The notes below the pieces were generated by a model. The model was not told the DNA's origin. It made no database searches and saw nothing but the letters and a program-made list of their open reading frames with translations. Below are positions 1 through 12,422 of a stretch of 64,000 nt of DNA, in pieces (the first letter of the stretch is position 1; each line of letters starts with the position of its first letter). Position numbers and translations under genes: made by a program. This DNA comes from JAWKIW01 sp041394145. GTDB lineage: Bacteria; Actinomycetota; Acidimicrobiia; Acidimicrobiales; Acidimicrobilacustridaceae. Location of the stretch: contig JAWKIW010000003.1 of NCBI GenBank assembly GCA_041394145.1, forward strand, positions 124,001 to 188,000. The letters are read 5' to 3'.

Positions 1-22
1 GGCCCCGCCTGATGGCGGGGCC
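1..22 (-). terminator. Probable intrinsic terminator hairpin after gltBD
   Basis: A perfect 9-bp GC stem (GGCCCCGCC / GGCGGGGCC) closes a 4-nt loop about 50 nt past the gltD stop codon. Any T-tract on the minus strand would lie outside the window, so the terminator role is inferred from the stem and its position. Confidence 0.6.
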
Positions 23-71
23 CCGTCGCGTGCGGCGGGCCTCGGGCCGATGCCGGCGGCTCGACGACCCG

Positions 72-1535
72 TCAGCGCAGCGGCGCGGCGTCGGGGCTGA
101 GCGGGGCCGGCAGGTCGGTGTGACCCATCAGGTGGGCGTCGACGGCGGCCGCCGCTGAGCGGCCCTCGGCGATGGCCCACACGATGAGGCTCTGGCCCCG
201 GCCCATGTCGCCGCACACGAACACCTCGTCGACGTTGGTGCGCCACGAGCCGTCGCGGGCCACGTTGCCCCGGCCGTCGAGCTCGACGCCGAGCTGGGCC
301 AGCAGGCCCTCGGGCTGGGCCCCCGTGAAGCCCATGGCGAGCAGGACCAGCTCGCAGGGCAGCTCGAACTCGGACCCCTCGACCTTCTCGAACGAGGGTC
401 GACCGTCGACCATCGTCGACTGCACCTCGTGGGCGCGGAGCGCGGCGACGCGGCCCTGGTCGTCACCGACGAACTCGATGGTCGACACGGCGTAGACGCG
501 CTCGCCGCCCTCCTCGTGGGCCGACGACGTGCGGAACATCAGCGGCCACGTCGGCCACGGCGTGGACGGATCGCGCTCCTCGGGCGGCCGGGGCATGATC
601 TCGAACTGGTGGACCGACACCGCGCCCTGCCGGTGCGAGGTGCCGAGGCAGTCGGCACCGGTGTCGCCCCCGCCGATGATGACCACCCGCTTGCCCTCGG
701 CGGTGATGGTCGGCTCGTCGAGGTCGCCCTCCTGCACCCGGTTCGCGATGGGGAGGAACTCCATCGCCTGGTGGATGCCGTCGAGGTCGCGGCCCGGGAT
801 GGGCAGGTCGCGACGGACGGTGGCGCCGCCGGCGAGCACGACGGCATCGAAGTCGCGGCGCAGCTCGTCGCCGGTCACGTCGACGCCGACGTGGACGTTG
901 CAGCGGAACTCGGTGCCCTCGGCCCGCATCTGGTCGAGGCGGCGATCGAGGTGGCGCTTCTCCATCTTGAACTCGGGGATCCCGTAGCGCAGCAGCCCGC
1001 CGGGGCGGTCGTCCCGCTCGTAGACCACGACCTCGTGCCCGGCGCGGGTGAGCTGCTGGGCGGCGGCCAGCCCCGCAGGACCAGAGCCGACGACGGCCAC
1101 CTTCTTGCCGGTGAGCACCGCGGGGCGCACCGGCTTGACCCAGCCCTCGCTCCACGCCCGGTCGATGATCTCGACCTCCACCTGCTTGATGGTGACCGGC
1201 GGCTGGTTGATGCCGAGCACGCACGCGGCCTCGCACGGTGCCGGGCACAGGCGCCCGGTGAACTCGGGGAAGTTGTTGGTGGCGTGCAGCCGCTCGATGG
1301 CCTCGCGCCAGTGATCCCGGTAGACGAGGTCGTTCCACTCCGGGATCAGGTTGCCCAGTGGACAGCCGTTGTTGCAGAACGGGATCCCGCAGTCCATGCA
1401 ACGGGATGCCTGCGTGCGGATCTTCTCGATGGGGAAGTCCTCGTAGACCTCCCGCCAGTCCTTCAGCCGCACCGGCACCTCGCGCCGCGTGGGCAGCTCG
1501 CGCGTGTGCCGCAAGAACCCCTGCACATCTCCCAT
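72..1535 (-). CDS. gltD: Glutamate synthase [NADPH] small subunit
   Basis: This is the beta subunit of NADPH-dependent GOGAT. It oxidises NADPH on FAD and passes electrons through iron-sulfur clusters to the large subunit, which makes two glutamates from glutamine and 2-oxoglutarate in the cytosol. The protein has 487 residues, normal for GltD. The N-terminus carries the cysteine sets for the [4Fe-4S] centres (Cys46, Cys49, Cys54, Cys58, then Cys97, Cys101, Cys105). An FAD-binding GxGxxG follows at residues 150-155, and a second Rossmann motif (VVIIGGGDTGADC) for NADPH lies near residue 286. It starts 13 nt after the gltB stop, so the two are one operon in the order gltB-gltD. Confidence 0.96.
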   Translation of the reverse strand: MGDVQGFLRHTRELPTRREVPVRLKDWREVYEDFPIEKIRTQASRCMDCGIPFCNNGCPLGNLIPEWNDLVYRDHWREAIERLHATNNFPEFTGRLCPAPCEAACVLGINQPPVTIKQVEVEIIDRAWSEGWVKPVRPAVLTGKKVAVVGSGPAGLAAAQQLTRAGHEVVVYERDDRPGGLLRYGIPEFKMEKRHLDRRLDQMRAEGTEFRCNVHVGVDVTGDELRRDFDAVVLAGGATVRRDLPIPGRDLDGIHQAMEFLPIANRVQEGDLDEPTITAEGKRVVIIGGGDTGADCLGTSHRQGAVSVHQFEIMPRPPEERDPSTPWPTWPLMFRTSSAHEEGGERVYAVSTIEFVGDDQGRVAALRAHEVQSTMVDGRPSFEKVEGSEFELPCELVLLAMGFTGAQPEGLLAQLGVELDGRGNVARDGSWRTNVDEVFVCGDMGRGQSLIVWAIAEGRSAAAAVDAHLMGHTDLPAPLSPDAAPLR

Positions 1536-1548
1536 GACGAGTTCCTCC

Positions 1549-6105
<4,557 letters not shown>

Positions 6106-6202
6106 GTCGTCTTCCTGGAGGCTGAACGGGTCCCCGGGTCGCGGGGACGGCTTCCGTCGCTCGGCGCTGAAGGGACGACGCTGGCCCGGCCGCAGTCGGG
6201 TG

Positions 6203-6233
6203 ATCCTACCGGGCGCTGCACGCTTGCACGCAA
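6203..6233 (-). promoter_or_regulatory. Candidate promoter of gltBD
   Basis: On the minus strand a -35-like TTGCGT (6233-6228) lies 19 nt before a -10 TAGGAT (6208-6203). It would give a 5' UTR of about 90 nt ending in the AGGAAG ribosome site of gltB. The -35 match is weak. Confidence 0.4.
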
Positions 6234-6259
6234 TCGGATCGCGGCACCGGGCCAACCAC

Positions 6260-6265
6260 TACGCT
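6260..6265 (+). promoter_or_regulatory. -10 box TACGCT, leaderless start of the aminopeptidase
   Basis: TACGCT ends 8 nt before the ATG at 6274 and no Shine-Dalgarno sequence fits between them. Transcription would begin at or next to the start codon. This is one of ten such sites in the window. Confidence 0.5.
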
Positions 6266-6273
6266 GCCGCCCG

Positions 6274-7563
6274 ATGGCCGACGCCGATGCCCTCGACCTG
6301 CTCGCCTTCATCGCCGCCTCGCCATCGCCGTTCCACGCCGTCGAGGAGGCGGCCCGGCGCCTCGAGGCCGCCGGCTTCCGTCGTCTCGACGACCTGGCCG
6401 CCTGGCGCTCGCTGCCCGGCGGGCACGTCGTGGTGCGGGGCGGCACGCTCGTGGCCTGGGCGACCGGCGAGATGGCGTCGCCGCAGGAGGGCTTCCGCCT
6501 CATCGGCGCCCACACCGACTCGCCGAACCTGCGGATCAAGCCCCGCCCCGACACGGGCTCGGCCGGGTGGCGCCAGCTCGGCGTGGAGGTCTACGGCGGC
6601 GCCCTGCGCAACTCGTGGCTCGACCGCGACCTCGGGCTGTCGGGCCGGGTCGCGGTGCGCACGGGCGACGCCACCGCGGAGCTGCGCCTGTTCCGCCGCG
6701 ACGAACCGCTCCTGCGGGTGCCCCAGCTCGCCATCCACCTCGATCGCACCGTCAACGACGGCTTGGTGCTGAACGCCCAGCAGCACCTGACACCGGTGTG
6801 GGGCCTCGGCCCGCCCGACGAGGGGGGCTTCGCCCGCTTCCTCGCCGCCGAGGTCGGGTGCGGCCCCGGTGACGTCCTGGGCTGGGACGCCATGGCGCAC
6901 GACCTCGCGCCGGGCGCGGCGCTCGGGCGCGAGCAGGAGCTGCTCAGCGTGGCCCGCCTCGACAACCTGCTGTCGTGCTGGGCGGCGGTGGGCGCGCTCG
7001 TCGAGGCGGCCGACGCCGGTGCCGCCGGCGCCGGCCCGTCCCCGGTCATCTGCTTGTTCGACCACGAGGAGGTCGGCTCGGAGTCCGCCACCGGAGCGGC
7101 CTCGTCGATGCTGCCGACGGTGCTCGAGCGGATCGCCGCCACCCTCGACGGTGGCCGGGAGGACTTCCACCGCGGGCTGGCCGCCTCGGTGTGCGTGTCC
7201 GCCGACGGGGCCCACGCCACCCACCCGAACTACCCCGAGCGCCACGAGCCGGGCCACCAGGTCGCCGTCAACGGCGGGCCGGTGCTCAAGCACAACGCCA
7301 ACGTCCGGTACGCCACCGACGCCGCCACCGCCGCGGTGTTCAAGCTGGCCTGCGAGCGGGCCAACGTGCCCTTCCAGGAGTTCGTGGTCCGATCGGACCT
7401 GCCCTGCGGCTCCACCATCGGGCCCATCACCGCTGCCCGCCTCGGGATCCCGACGGTCGACGTGGGTGTCGCCCAGCTGTCGATGCACTCGGCCCGCGAG
7501 CTGTGCGGCGCCGAGGACCCGGGGCTGTTCCGCCGGGCGCTCACCGCCTTCCTGACCGCCTGA
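6274..7563 (+). CDS. M18 family metallo-aminopeptidase (aspartyl aminopeptidase type)
   Basis: This is a predicted cytosolic dizinc aminopeptidase of family M18, which removes N-terminal (in characterised members mostly acidic) residues from peptides. The protein has 429 residues, the normal family length. Metal and catalytic motifs are visible: GAHTDSPNLRIKP (His80, Asp82), CLFDHEEVGS (Asp263, His264, Glu265, Glu266) and the ADGAHATHPNYPERH region. The ATG at 6274 is chosen because the family N-terminus (LLAFIAASPSPFHAV) begins right after it and a -10 box lies 8 nt upstream. The frame is open far upstream, but that part is antisense to gltB. It diverges from gltBD across 168 bp. Substrate preference cannot be read from sequence. 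Confidence 0.93.
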   Translation: MADADALDLLAFIAASPSPFHAVEEAARRLEAAGFRRLDDLAAWRSLPGGHVVVRGGTLVAWATGEMASPQEGFRLIGAHTDSPNLRIKPRPDTGSAGWRQLGVEVYGGALRNSWLDRDLGLSGRVAVRTGDATAELRLFRRDEPLLRVPQLAIHLDRTVNDGLVLNAQQHLTPVWGLGPPDEGGFARFLAAEVGCGPGDVLGWDAMAHDLAPGAALGREQELLSVARLDNLLSCWAAVGALVEAADAGAAGAGPSPVICLFDHEEVGSESATGAASSMLPTVLERIAATLDGGREDFHRGLAASVCVSADGAHATHPNYPERHEPGHQVAVNGGPVLKHNANVRYATDAATAAVFKLACERANVPFQEFVVRSDLPCGSTIGPITAARLGIPTVDVGVAQLSMHSARELCGAEDPGLFRRALTAFLTA

Positions 7564-7682
7564 GCCCGGTCGGCGGCCGACGGGAACCGCTGCCGAACCT
7601 CATGCGATTCGTGTCGGGGGCCGACACCGGATCCATCGAGGACGACACGCGGGACGGGAGGCCCGGTGGCAGGCTCTCGGGC

Positions 7683-9611
7683 ATGGCCCTGCATCCCCTC
7701 GATCCGCTCACCGCCGACGAGATCCAGGCCGCGGCGGCGATCGTGCGTCGCGACCTCGACCTCCCCGACCAGCTCTTCGCCCAGCTGACCCTGCACGAGC
7801 CCGACAAGCAGGAGGTCGCCGCCTTCGACGCCGACCCGGTCGGTGCCGCGATCGAACGGCGCGCCTGGGCCGTCGTGCTGCTCGGACCGAACACCATCGG
7901 CGAGGTCGTCGTCGACCTCGGCGCCGACCGCGTCGAGCGGTTCGAGGAGGTGGTCGGCGAGCGGCCCTACCTGCTGTTCACCGAGATCATCGGCGCCATG
8001 GCCGCCATCAAGGAGCACCCCGAGTGGATCGCCGCCATGGCCCTGCGAGGCCTCGAAGGCGACGACCTCGACCGGATCCAGATGGACCCGTGGCCACCCG
8101 GGACCTTCGGTGTCCCCCACGAGGAGGGTCGCCGGCTCACCAAGGTGATCTTCTACTGGCGAGAGGACCCCGAGGACAACGGGTACGCCCACCCGATCGA
8201 GGGCGTCATGGTCTACGTCGACACGGCGAGCGGTGCGGTGCTCGAGGTGGTCGACACCGGCGTGGTCCCCGTGCCCCGCGACCGCCGCTCCTACTACCCC
8301 GAGCACGTGGGGCCGATGCGCACCGATCTGAAGCCGATCGAGATCCACCAGCCCGAGGGGCCGAGCTTCACCGTCGACGGCAACCTCGTGCGCTGGCAGC
8401 GCTGGCGCCTGCGGGTCGGGATGGACCCGGTCGAGGGACTGGTCCTGCACCAGGTCGGCTACGAGGACCCGGCGCGAGACGGCGCCGTCCGCTCGATCGT
8501 CAACCGGGCCAGCCTGTCGGAGATGGTCGTCCCCTACGGCCACACCCACGAGGCCCAACGGTGGAAGAACGCCTTCGACGCCGGGGAGTGGGGCCTCGGC
8601 CGGATGGTCAACTCGCTCACGCTGGGTTGCGACTGCCTCGGGGTCATCCACTACTTCGACGCCGTCCTCGCCGACGAGCAGGGCAACCCCTACGTCGTGG
8701 AGAACGCCATCTGCATGCACGAGGAGGACTACTCGATCCTCTGGAAGCACCACGACATGCACTCGTTCCGCACCGAGGTGCGCCGCCAGCGCCGGCTGGT
8801 CGTGTCGTCGATCTACACGGTGGGCAACTACGAGTACGCCTTCTACTGGTACTTCTACCTCGACGGCTCGATGCAGCTGGAGGTGAAGCTCACCGGGATC
8901 ATCCAGCCCATGGCCGTGCCGCTCGACGCCGGGCCCGCCGACATCGGCAACGCCAACCTCGTCGCGCCCGGCGTGGCCGCCCCGCACCACCAGCACCTGT
9001 TCTGCGTGCGCCTCGACATGGCCGTGGACGGCGAGGCCAACTCGGTGGTGCAGGTCGACGTCGAGCCCGACCCCGAGGGGCCCGACAACCCCGAGCACAA
9101 CGGCTTCCACACCGTGCCCACCGTGTTCCGCACCGAGCTCGAGGCGCAGCAGGTCGTCGATCCCGCCCGCAGCCGCACGTGGCGGATCGTCAACCCGAAC
9201 GTCACCAACGGGCTCGGCCAGCCGACCGCCTACAAGCTGATCCCGTCGTCGACGCCCACGATGCTGGCCGGCGCCGACTCCTGGGTCCGCCGGCGGGCCG
9301 GGTTCGCCACCAAGAACCTGTGGGTCACGCCCTATGACCGCGACGAGATCCACGCCGCCGGTCGCTACCCGAGCCAGAGCGCCGGCGGCGGTGGCCTCCC
9401 GGCCTGGACGGCGGCGGACCGCCCGATCGAGAACACCGACGTCGTGCTGTGGCACACGTTCGGGGTCACCCACATCGTGCGACCCGAGGACTTCCCGGTG
9501 ATGCCCGTGGAGTGCACCGGCTTCCTGCTGATCCCCTACGGCTTCTTCGACCGCAACCCGGCGCTCGACGTGCCGCCGTCGACCGGCACGGGCAGCCACT
9601 GCCACACCTGA
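7683..9611 (+). CDS. Copper-containing primary amine oxidase
   Basis: This is a topaquinone/copper amine oxidase that turns primary amines into aldehydes, releasing ammonia and hydrogen peroxide. The protein has 642 residues, close to the family norm. The cofactor motif T-x-x-N-Y-[DE] is present as TVGNYEY with the precursor Tyr383. Two copper ligands are in HHQHLF (His436 and His438), and the catalytic-base region reads IHYFDAV. No signal peptide is visible, so the enzyme is probably cytoplasmic. It follows the M18 peptidase by 119 bp in the same direction. A functional link between them, such as feeding on amines from peptides, is only inference. Confidence 0.93.
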   Translation: MALHPLDPLTADEIQAAAAIVRRDLDLPDQLFAQLTLHEPDKQEVAAFDADPVGAAIERRAWAVVLLGPNTIGEVVVDLGADRVERFEEVVGERPYLLFTEIIGAMAAIKEHPEWIAAMALRGLEGDDLDRIQMDPWPPGTFGVPHEEGRRLTKVIFYWREDPEDNGYAHPIEGVMVYVDTASGAVLEVVDTGVVPVPRDRRSYYPEHVGPMRTDLKPIEIHQPEGPSFTVDGNLVRWQRWRLRVGMDPVEGLVLHQVGYEDPARDGAVRSIVNRASLSEMVVPYGHTHEAQRWKNAFDAGEWGLGRMVNSLTLGCDCLGVIHYFDAVLADEQGNPYVVENAICMHEEDYSILWKHHDMHSFRTEVRRQRRLVVSSIYTVGNYEYAFYWYFYLDGSMQLEVKLTGIIQPMAVPLDAGPADIGNANLVAPGVAAPHHQHLFCVRLDMAVDGEANSVVQVDVEPDPEGPDNPEHNGFHTVPTVFRTELEAQQVVDPARSRTWRIVNPNVTNGLGQPTAYKLIPSSTPTMLAGADSWVRRRAGFATKNLWVTPYDRDEIHAAGRYPSQSAGGGGLPAWTAADRPIENTDVVLWHTFGVTHIVRPEDFPVMPVECTGFLLIPYGFFDRNPALDVPPSTGTGSHCHT

Positions 9612-9623
9612 TCCCGGAGGCAC

Positions 9624-9642
9624 GCGGGCCGCCGCAGCCCGC
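9624..9642. terminator. Weak hairpin between convergent genes
   Basis: GCGGGC (9624-9629) pairs with GCCCGC (9637-9642) across a 7-nt loop in the 56-bp gap between the amine oxidase and the convergent PP-loop gene. There is no T-tract, and a competing fold is possible. Confidence 0.25.
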
Positions 9643-9667
9643 TGCGGGTGCGACTCGGAGGGACCGG

Positions 9668-11277
9668 TCAGCGGTCGGCGGGCACCGGCTCGAGGTGGCC
9701 GAGCAGCCGGAGGTCCCGGTAGCCGAGGCGCTCGGCCTCGGCGGGGTCGGTGGTGACCACCTGGTCGTGCCCGTCGTCACCGGTGGCCAGGTGCAGCGGG
9801 AGGCGACCGTCACCGCCGCGCAGGTGGAGGAACCCGTCGGGCTCGCGGAGGGTGGCGCCGTCGGGGTCGGGCATGCCTCGGGTCAGCAGCCGACCGTCGT
9901 CGGCCAGCCACACGGGCACGGACCTCGGCAGCGGCACGAGCACCAGCGCGCCGAGGACGCGACCCGCAGCGCCCGTGGCCTCGCCCGGCGCGGCCACGGC
10001 GCAGCGGAACCGACCGGCCTCGCCCCACCGGACCAGCGCCACGGTCGTCGGCTCGGCCGGTCGGGACGGCGGCTGCGCCCGCGGGATCCGCCCCTCGAGG
10101 AACAGCTCGAGCAGCGCATCCGTGTCGGCGACGCCGATCGTCTGGTGGTGCAACCACCGGTCGTCGGCCGGCCGTGGACCGGCGGCGACCGTCGAGGCGC
10201 GCAGCACGTCCACCATCGCTCGCCGGAGCTCGCCGTCGTGTCCGGTGCCGGCGAGCCGTTCGGCCGTCAGCGACCACTCGACCCGGAAGTGGTAGCTGTC
10301 ACGAGGGTGGACCGCCCGCACCACGGCGGGGTCGACGGCCACCGGGAACTGCGTCGCGGCACCGAGGACGCCGGCGACGTGCAGCTGGAGCATCGTGAGC
10401 ACGCACTTCGGGCACTCGCCACAGTTGTCGGGCCGGTTCTGGGCGTAGCAGACCTTCAGGTGCCCGAGCAGGGCGGGCTCGTTGGCGGCGAGCCAGCCGA
10501 TCTTGCCGAGACGCGTGGAGGTGATCGAGCCGTGCTCGATGGCGAGCCGCTCGGTCGAGTAGTGCGGGTCGAGCAGCGGGCTGCTGCCGCAGGCCCGGAA
10601 GGTCCGCAGGCTGTGGGTCGGCGGGATGGTGACCGAGCCGAGGCCGCCGGCGAGGGCGTGGGCCACCGACGACAGCCCGGCCCCCAGCACGTCCTCCCAG
10701 TCGAACCCGAAGCCGTCGGTGACCGACCGCACGTTCGAGCGGGCCACCACGAGCGGCGCACCGAGCTCGTCGGCGAGCGCGGCGGCTCGCTCGGCCTCGT
10801 GGGCCCGGACCTGCGGGTCGTGGCGGGGCTCGAGCCCGTCGACGAACACGAGGGTGTCGAACGGGTGCCCGAGCGCGCGCCTCGGCGACGGTGAACAGGG
10901 AGTCCAGTCCGCGGGAGAGGAAGCAGGCCCGTGGCCGTGATGACGCGGCGGACGGGCTCGGCCGCTCGACCACCGGGCGGCTCGGCCTGGATCGTGATGC
11001 GCCGCATGGGCACCACCCAGGCGTCGTAGGCGGCCTGCACCTCGTCGAGGCCGCCCAGCAGGTGCGCCGACACCGGCGCGCGGACCAGGAGGTCCTCTCC
11101 GAGGCGCATGGCGATCGGGAGCACGCCGCACACGAACGCCGCCGGATCGGGCGTCCGATCGGCGACGGGCAGAGGCGCCACGGTCTCGAGCGTGACGGCA
11201 CCGCCGGCCCAGGTGCACTCGGCCGAGCGGTGCACCGAGTCGCCGTCGACGACGACCGCCACCTGCTCGAGGATCAC
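9668..11277 (-). CDS. PP-loop (QueC-like) ATP-pyrophosphatase-type protein of unknown role, with frame breaks
   Basis: The reading is continuous over about 537 codons only if two indels are allowed near 10,928 and 10,875, about 53 bp apart. The first part (MILEQVAVVV start at 11277) and the last part are in different frames, and the short piece between them, in the third frame, carries CFLSRGLDSLFTV, a PP-loop of the SGGxDS type. Downstream are a conserved-looking FRACGSSPLLDP stretch and a cysteine cluster (PDNCGECPKC) like the zinc-binding cluster of QueC-type enzymes. By analogy it would adenylate a substrate using ATP. The last 150 or so residues match no family I recognise. No queuosine genes are nearby, so the substrate is unknown. 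The PP-loop has Arg where Gly is usual, but this lies beside a break. Confidence 0.6.
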
Positions 11278-11454
11278 CGTTCCCCTCCCTCAGCCCGACG
11301 CTCACCGCAGGCGGTCCGCGACCGTGCCGAGCGCGGGCGATCGTAGCGAGCCGCCGAGCCGGCGCGGCCCCCCGAGGACGCCTTCGTCCTGCGTCCTCGC
11401 GAAGCAGCGCTCCTGGCTCGCCGCACCACCCACGAACGTCCGTCGACCGGGCAC

Positions 11455-11460
11455 TAGCGT
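11455..11460 (+). promoter_or_regulatory. -10 box TAGCGT, leaderless start
   Basis: TAGCGT ends 7 nt before the ATG at 11468, with no room for a ribosome site. It would drive the DUF385-type fragment and the overlapping methyltransferase. Confidence 0.5.
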
Positions 11461-11467
11461 CGACGTC

Positions 11468-11632
11468 ATGGGACTCGCCGCCGATCTCGGGTACCGCTAC
11501 CGCGCCCCCAACGTCGTGCAGCGCGGCGTGCAGGCGCTCGGCTCGTCGAAGGGTGGGGCCTGGTTCTTCTCCAAGAGCCTGCGCCACATCGACCGGGTCG
11601 TGCACCGGGACCGCGACGTTTCACCGACGTGA
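11468..11632 (+). pseudogene. Truncated N-terminus of a deazaflavin-dependent nitroreductase-like (DUF385) protein
   Basis: This 54-residue ORF (MGLAADLGYRYRAPNVVQRG...) resembles only the first 50 residues of F420-dependent nitroreductase/DUF385 proteins, up to the helix HIDRVVHR. The beta-barrel that binds F420 is absent and no continuation is visible in any frame before the next gene starts. Its TGA overlaps the GTG of the methyltransferase (GTGA), and it has a clean leaderless promoter. It may be a deletion remnant that now acts as a translated leader for the methyltransferase. The family assignment rests on a short stretch and is tentative. Confidence 0.45.
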
Positions 11633-12177
11633 CGACCTGGCACGGCGACGACTACCAGCGCCGCTTCGACGAGCTGTCGGCCTCCGGCGCCGACGTCCAC
11701 GGCGAAGCGACGTTCGTGTGCGGCTTCTCACCCTCGTCGGTGCTCGATGCCGGCTGCGGCACGGGGCGGGTCGCCATCGAGCTGGCCCGCCGGGGCGTCG
11801 ACGTCGTCGGCGTCGACCTCGACGCGTCCATGCTCGCCACGGCCCGTCGGCGGGCGCCCGACCTCGCCTGGCTCGCTGCCGACCTCACCACGCTCGACCT
11901 GGGCCGGACCTTCGACGTGGTGGTCCTGGCCGGCAACGTCCCGCTGTTCACCCCGCCCGGCTCCGTGCCGGCCCTCGTCCAGCGATGCGCGACCCACGTC
12001 GCCCCCGGTGGCCACCTCGTCGCCGGCTTCCAGCTCGGCCGAGGCGTCACCCTCGACGAGTGGGACGCGGCCGTCGCCCGGACCGGCCTCGTCGCCGCCG
12101 ACCGCTTCGCCACCTGGGATGGCGACCCCTTCGTGGGCGGCGACTACGTGGTCGCCGTGCACACCCGTCCGGGCTGA
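11629..12177 (+). CDS. Class I SAM-dependent methyltransferase
   Basis: This is a small 182-residue cytosolic methyltransferase with one Rossmann SAM-binding domain. Motif I is VLDAGCGTGRVAIELA, the acidic end of strand 2 is VVGVDLDASML, and motif II/III reads DLGRTFDVVVLAGNVPLF. The GTG start at 11629 overlaps the stop of the preceding 54-residue ORF, so its translation is probably coupled. It has no substrate domain of its own, so the methyl acceptor cannot be predicted. Confidence 0.85.
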   Translation: MTTWHGDDYQRRFDELSASGADVHGEATFVCGFSPSSVLDAGCGTGRVAIELARRGVDVVGVDLDASMLATARRRAPDLAWLAADLTTLDLGRTFDVVVLAGNVPLFTPPGSVPALVQRCATHVAPGGHLVAGFQLGRGVTLDEWDAAVARTGLVAADRFATWDGDPFVGGDYVVAVHTRPG

Positions 12178-12255
12178 GGACGCGGCGCCGACACGATGCC
12201 CACGTCACCGGAGGGTGGGCGATGCGACGCGACTCGATGGTGACAAGATGGCCTG

Positions 12256-12369
12256 ATGTTCATCGGGATCGTGCTGTTCGCCGCCATCGCCGTGCTGTGC
12301 GTGGTGGCCTTCGTGATGGTGAAGCGCCGCGACCGCGCCTACGAGCGCGGCGAGTGGGGCAACGACTGA
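12256..12369 (+). CDS. 37-residue single-helix membrane microprotein
   Basis: A short ORF starts MFIGIVLFAAIAVLCVV and ends with a basic-then-acidic tail (KRRDRAYERGEWGND). One hydrophobic helix spans residues 2-22, followed by KRRDR, which predicts an N-out/C-in topology by the positive-inside rule. It lies 78 bp after the methyltransferase. Codon use matches its neighbours. No family is recognised. The clean start, clear helix and hydrophilic tail make it more likely real than chance. Confidence 0.55.
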   Translation: MFIGIVLFAAIAVLCVVAFVMVKRRDRAYERGEWGND

Positions 12370-12384
12370 CCGACCAGGCCGAGG

Positions 12385-12403
12385 CGCCGAGCGCCGCTCG
12401 GCG
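12385..12403. terminator. Hairpin between convergent transcripts
   Basis: CGCCGAGC pairs perfectly with GCTCGGCG around a 3-nt loop, 16 bp after the microprotein stop and about 20 bp from the end of the convergent kinase gene. It could terminate both directions. No T-tract is present. Confidence 0.4.
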
Positions 12404-12422
12404 GTGGAGCCCGTCATCCTGC

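Noticed and set aside
9668..11605. N-terminal extension of the PP-loop protein beyond 11277
   Set aside because: That frame reads low-complexity Arg/Ala/Gly sequence up to 11605 and overlaps the leaderless promoter and start of a plus-strand gene. The family-like N-terminus is in another frame, starting at 11277.
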